DNA from: Bacillota bacterium
Lineage (GTDB): Bacteria > Bacillota_I > Bacilli_A > ML615J-28 > CAG-698
Length of the DNA stretch: 9,268 bases
NCBI GenBank assembly: GCA_023422115.1
Contig: JAEZSA010000037.1
Coordinates: 1-9,268, forward strand
Reading direction: 5' to 3'
Shown piece after piece: positions 7,293-9,268 of the stretch. The notes below the pieces were generated by a model. That model was not told where the DNA came from and ran no database searches. It saw nothing but the letters and a program-made list of their open reading frames with translations. Both the position numbers and the translations under genes were made by a program. The first letter of the stretch is position 1; every line of letters starts with the position of its first letter.

Positions 7293-7312
7293 CACTTGCG
7301 TACACTTGTGTA
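7293..7312. repeat. Tandem decamer CACTTG(C/T)GTA x2
   Basis: Two adjacent copies, CACTTGCGTA and CACTTGTGTA, differ at one base and are spaced by about one helical turn. They sit in a locally more GC-rich island of the gene-free region. Confidence 0.45.
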
Positions 7313-7505
7313 ACTATCTAGTTTGTATTTTATCTATCAACAGATAATATTATATTCTTATAATCTTCTTTTTATTTTACTTCTTCTAGTAAAAAGCGCT
7401 CCTGCCCTATTACAAGTATTATGAATATATATTTATATTTCTTCTTCTATTTCAAATCGTTTACCCCTTTTATAATAATTTTATTAATACTTATTCATCT
7501 ACAAT

Positions 7506-7519
7506 AAGATAATCTTCTC
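7506..7519. repeat. Copy 2 of AAGATAATCTTCTC
   Basis: Exact 14-base match to 5469-5482, about 70 bp beyond the terminator of the binding-protein gene. Confidence 0.4.
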
Positions 7520-7587
7520 CTATCAGACCTAAGATTTTATTTTTTTATTTATATGCTTGTATTATCTATCATATTTTAATTTGCATC

Positions 7588-7620
7588 AAAAAAAACCAGC
7601 TTTTACTAGAAGCTGGTTTT
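7588..7620 (-). terminator. Terminator of the kinase / binding-protein unit
   Basis: On the minus strand an 11-bp stem (7610-7620 with 7592-7602, sequence AAAACCAGCTT on the + strand) encloses a 7-nt loop and ends in eight T residues. It begins 6 nt after the binding-protein stop. The four T on the other side could give weak activity in the + direction. Confidence 0.92.
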
Positions 7621-7626
7621 CAATAT

Positions 7627-8685
7627 TTAACCTAATGTTCTTTTACTAATCTCTTCACCTGCAATATAGATGATTCTTTCGTTTTCTACACAGATGCTAT
7701 CTACACCAACTGTTTCTTCACACTCATCAATTGAAAATTCATCTCCTGGTTTTTTATTCAATAAAAATTCAACAAGCGATAAAATGACATTCGCTTTTGC
7801 AACATGATCATCTATAACACTTCCATAAATAAAACCTTTTTTAATCGCTTCTATACTCTCTTCACTAGCTGTAGCACCAATAATTTCAAAAGGCATATAA
7901 ACCTTGTTATCAGATGAAACTATTTTTAAATTGTTTTCTAAAACGAAATCGATAACTCCTAATGCTAATTCATCGCTATTTGCAATAATTACTTCTATTC
8001 CGTTTCCGTATTTTTTATAAATTTTCGCCATTTTTTGCTTGGCTGTTTCTCTTTTCCAATCGGTGAACTCCATAGTAAGCACATCAATTTGATATTGTTT
8101 TGCCAATATTTCAGAAATACAAGTATCAGTGATGTATTCTGTTAATTGATGTCCTTGTTCTCCTTTCATGAAAACAATCTGTAAAATAGAGTCATTGTTC
8201 TTGTCTACTGCAATAATCGGGTCATAAATAGATCCAGAAACAACTTTCAACATTTGAGCTTGTAAAATGCCAAATCCTTTTGCATCAGAACCTACATAAT
8301 AGACATCTTCAGCAAGCAGTAAATCTTCATATAATGGCTCACGATCAAAGAAAACCAATGGGGTATTAGTTACTTTACTTTTTTCTACAAACGTATTAGC
8401 GGCTAATCTATCGACTAAATTGACTAGAATTAAATCAACTTTTTCCGCAAGTAATGTTAGAAATTGATCATTTTGTAACGACTGTGATTGATCGGCATAT
8501 TCGATTATTAATTCATATGTTTGATTGATGTTTTTTTCAATATAACCAATAATTTCCGTTACTTTTGTATCTTCTTTACTATATCCTAAAACTCCAATTT
8601 TAATCGTGTTTTTCTTACAACCTGGAATCATTATTAAAACTAATACGAGTGTTAATAATAGCAATATTTTCTTTAATTTAACCAT
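7627..8685 (-). CDS. MglB-like galactose/glucose-binding family lipoprotein, probably a sensor subunit
   Basis: This 352-residue protein has a signal ending in IPGC (C23 lipidated; Pro before Gly is atypical) and a periplasmic-binding-protein type 1 fold close to MglB. Landmarks are IKIGVLGY, QNDQFLTLLAEKVD, LILVNLVD, VFFDREP, YYVGSDAKGFGILQAQML, FMKGEQGH, EVIIANSDELALG and YGSVIDD. The MglB calcium loop is largely kept: D161, N163, D165 and Q169 in DKNNDSILQ, plus E231. By-eye alignment to E. coli MglB suggests D39, H179 and W210 are kept but other sugar contacts changed (K41, D114, L181, I185, S237, T272, D292), so the ligand may differ. I chose ATG 8685 rather than GTG 8694. Its start overlaps the kinase gene by 8 nt, and a terminator follows with no transporter genes. 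A role as the kinase's extracellular sensor is inferred; an orphan transport protein is the alternative. Confidence 0.85.
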   Translation of the reverse strand: MVKLKKILLLLTLVLVLIMIPGCKKNTIKIGVLGYSKEDTKVTEIIGYIEKNINQTYELIIEYADQSQSLQNDQFLTLLAEKVDLILVNLVDRLAANTFVEKSKVTNTPLVFFDREPLYEDLLLAEDVYYVGSDAKGFGILQAQMLKVVSGSIYDPIIAVDKNNDSILQIVFMKGEQGHQLTEYITDTCISEILAKQYQIDVLTMEFTDWKRETAKQKMAKIYKKYGNGIEVIIANSDELALGVIDFVLENNLKIVSSDNKVYMPFEIIGATASEESIEAIKKGFIYGSVIDDHVAKANVILSLVEFLLNKKPGDEFSIDECEETVGVDSICVENERIIYIAGEEISKRTLG

Positions 8686-9268
8686 TATGCTCACTCCTTT
8701 TAATTGGTATTGTTATTTGAATTGTCGTACCTTCATCGAGTTCGCTGGTTATTTTCAAATTGGAATCTTTACCATAATATAATAATAATCTTAAATATAC
8801 ATTTTTTAATCCTACCCCATCATTTAAATGTGGATTCTGAAAATTATTATATAATTGTTCAATTTTTTCTTCTTTCATTCCATAGCCATTATCAGTAACC
8901 GCAAAGACAACGTTATCTTGCTCACGATAGACATGAATTTTAATAAGCCCTTCATCAATCCGATTTTTTAATCCATGATAGATCGCGTTTTCAATCAATG
9001 GTTGAAGAATTAGTTTCATTGTAGTATACTCTAATACTTCTTCTTCAATATCGAATTCATATTTAAAAGCGTCCGCATAGCGAAAACTTTGAATAATCAA
9101 GTAACTACGAGCATGTTCAATTTCATCTTTAATCGTAATAATATTTCTTCCTCGAGAAATACTGATTCTAAACAGTTTAGCAAGAGCTACCACCATTTGT
9201 GAGGCTTCTTTATTTTTATCGTTTTCGATTAACCATACAATAGAATCCAAAGTATTATATAAAAAATG
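8678..9268 (-). CDS. YesM/LytS-type sensor histidine kinase, 5'-truncated by window
   Basis: These are the C-terminal 196 residues of a membrane sensor kinase. The frame stays open to the window edge, and the TTG at 9250 is internal, not a start. The first codon seen is the His of HFLYNTLDS, the phospho-acceptor box of the HisKA_7 (His_kinase) family. The ATPase domain follows with the N box LQPLIENAIYHGL (N94), the first glycine box DNGYGM (126-131) and the second GVGLKNVYLRLLLYYG (151-166). Members usually have transmembrane and HAMP or sensor regions before this point and work with a YesN- or LytR-type response regulator; these would lie beyond 9268. Its TAA overlaps the binding-protein gene, so the two are co-transcribed and probably coupled. 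Confidence 0.94.
   Translation of the reverse strand, partial: HFLYNTLDSIVWLIENDKNKEASQMVVALAKLFRISISRGRNIITIKDEIEHARSYLIIQSFRYADAFKYEFDIEEEVLEYTTMKLILQPLIENAIYHGLKNRIDEGLIKIHVYREQDNVVFAVTDNGYGMKEEKIEQLYNNFQNPHLNDGVGLKNVYLRLLLYYGKDSNLKITSELDEGTTIQITIPIKRSEHNG
8694..8699 (-). promoter_or_regulatory. Ribosome binding site that fixes the binding-protein start
   Basis: On the minus strand AAGGAG occupies 8699-8694. Its last G is the first base of the upstream GTG candidate, so that GTG cannot be used with this site. ATG 8685 lies 8 nt downstream, an ideal spacing, and is the likely start. Confidence 0.8.

Larger units (their letters stand above)
6498..7587. other. Gene-free, very AT-rich region between converging units
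   Basis: No coding sequence is supportable in this 1.09 kb. Stops are frequent in all six frames, and the longest open stretches (about 60 codons at 6526-6711 on + and at 6747-6926 on -) have no ribosome site or recognisable protein. A sample line (7021-7080) has 13 G/C in 60 bases. What it does hold is short repeats: a 16-bp direct repeat (6588, 6909), a triplet of ACAAG (6768-6782), palindromes at 6939-6951 and 7047-7081, and a tandem decamer at 7293-7312. It is flanked by inward-facing terminators, so little read-through is expected. It may be decayed DNA or hold a non-coding element; I cannot tell. Confidence 0.6.

Noticed and set aside
8704..8898. A 64-codon + strand ORF opposite the kinase
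   Set aside because: It is antisense to the ATP-binding domain, which is fully conserved, and has no ribosome site.

Overview
This window comes from a low-G+C, monoderm-type bacterium, most likely Bacillota or a Mollicutes-like branch. The codons are strongly A/T-ending. Secreted proteins carry lipobox signals rather than periplasmic ones. Shine-Dalgarno sites are AGGAG-like. TGA is used as a stop (deoB) and TGG encodes Trp, so the code is standard and this is not a UGA=Trp mycoplasma. I cannot assign a genus from sequence alone.

Positions 1-5390, + strand, look like one compact housekeeping operon: the 3' two thirds of lepA (elongation factor 4), hemW (radical-SAM haem chaperone), xerD (tyrosine recombinase), deoB (phosphopentomutase) and a monoacylglycerol-lipase-type alpha/beta hydrolase. 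The gaps are 20 and 18 nt, followed by overlaps of 17 and 4 nt, so the last three genes are probably translationally coupled. A hairpin terminator at 5534-5566 closes the unit. lepA-hemW and xerD-deoB are recurring Firmicutes neighbours. The hydrolase sits where a purine nucleoside phosphorylase often follows deoB.

Positions 5564-6497 hold a stand-alone lipoprotein gene of unknown function. It has its own extended -10 promoter (TTGCGT, 17 bp, TATAAT), dyad symmetries on both sides of that promoter, and its own terminator.

Positions 6498-7587 are about 1.1 kb of very AT-rich DNA with stops in every frame and no gene I can support. It lies between two converging transcription units and contains short direct repeats, a tandem decamer and several palindromes. 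It could be decayed DNA or a non-coding or regulatory stretch.

Positions 7588-9268, - strand, hold the 3' end of a sensor module. A YesM/LytS-type histidine kinase, cut by the window edge exactly at its phospho-acceptor His codon, overlaps a downstream gene for an MglB-like sugar-binding lipoprotein. A terminator follows the lipoprotein gene, so no ABC permease or ATPase gene follows it. The binding protein keeps the calcium-loop signature of the galactose/glucose-binding family but seems to have lost many sugar-contact residues. I infer that it is a ligand-sensing partner of the kinase, perhaps for another ligand. This module and the orphan lipoprotein are the most interesting parts of the window. 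I see no phage, CRISPR, toxin-antitoxin or defence system.
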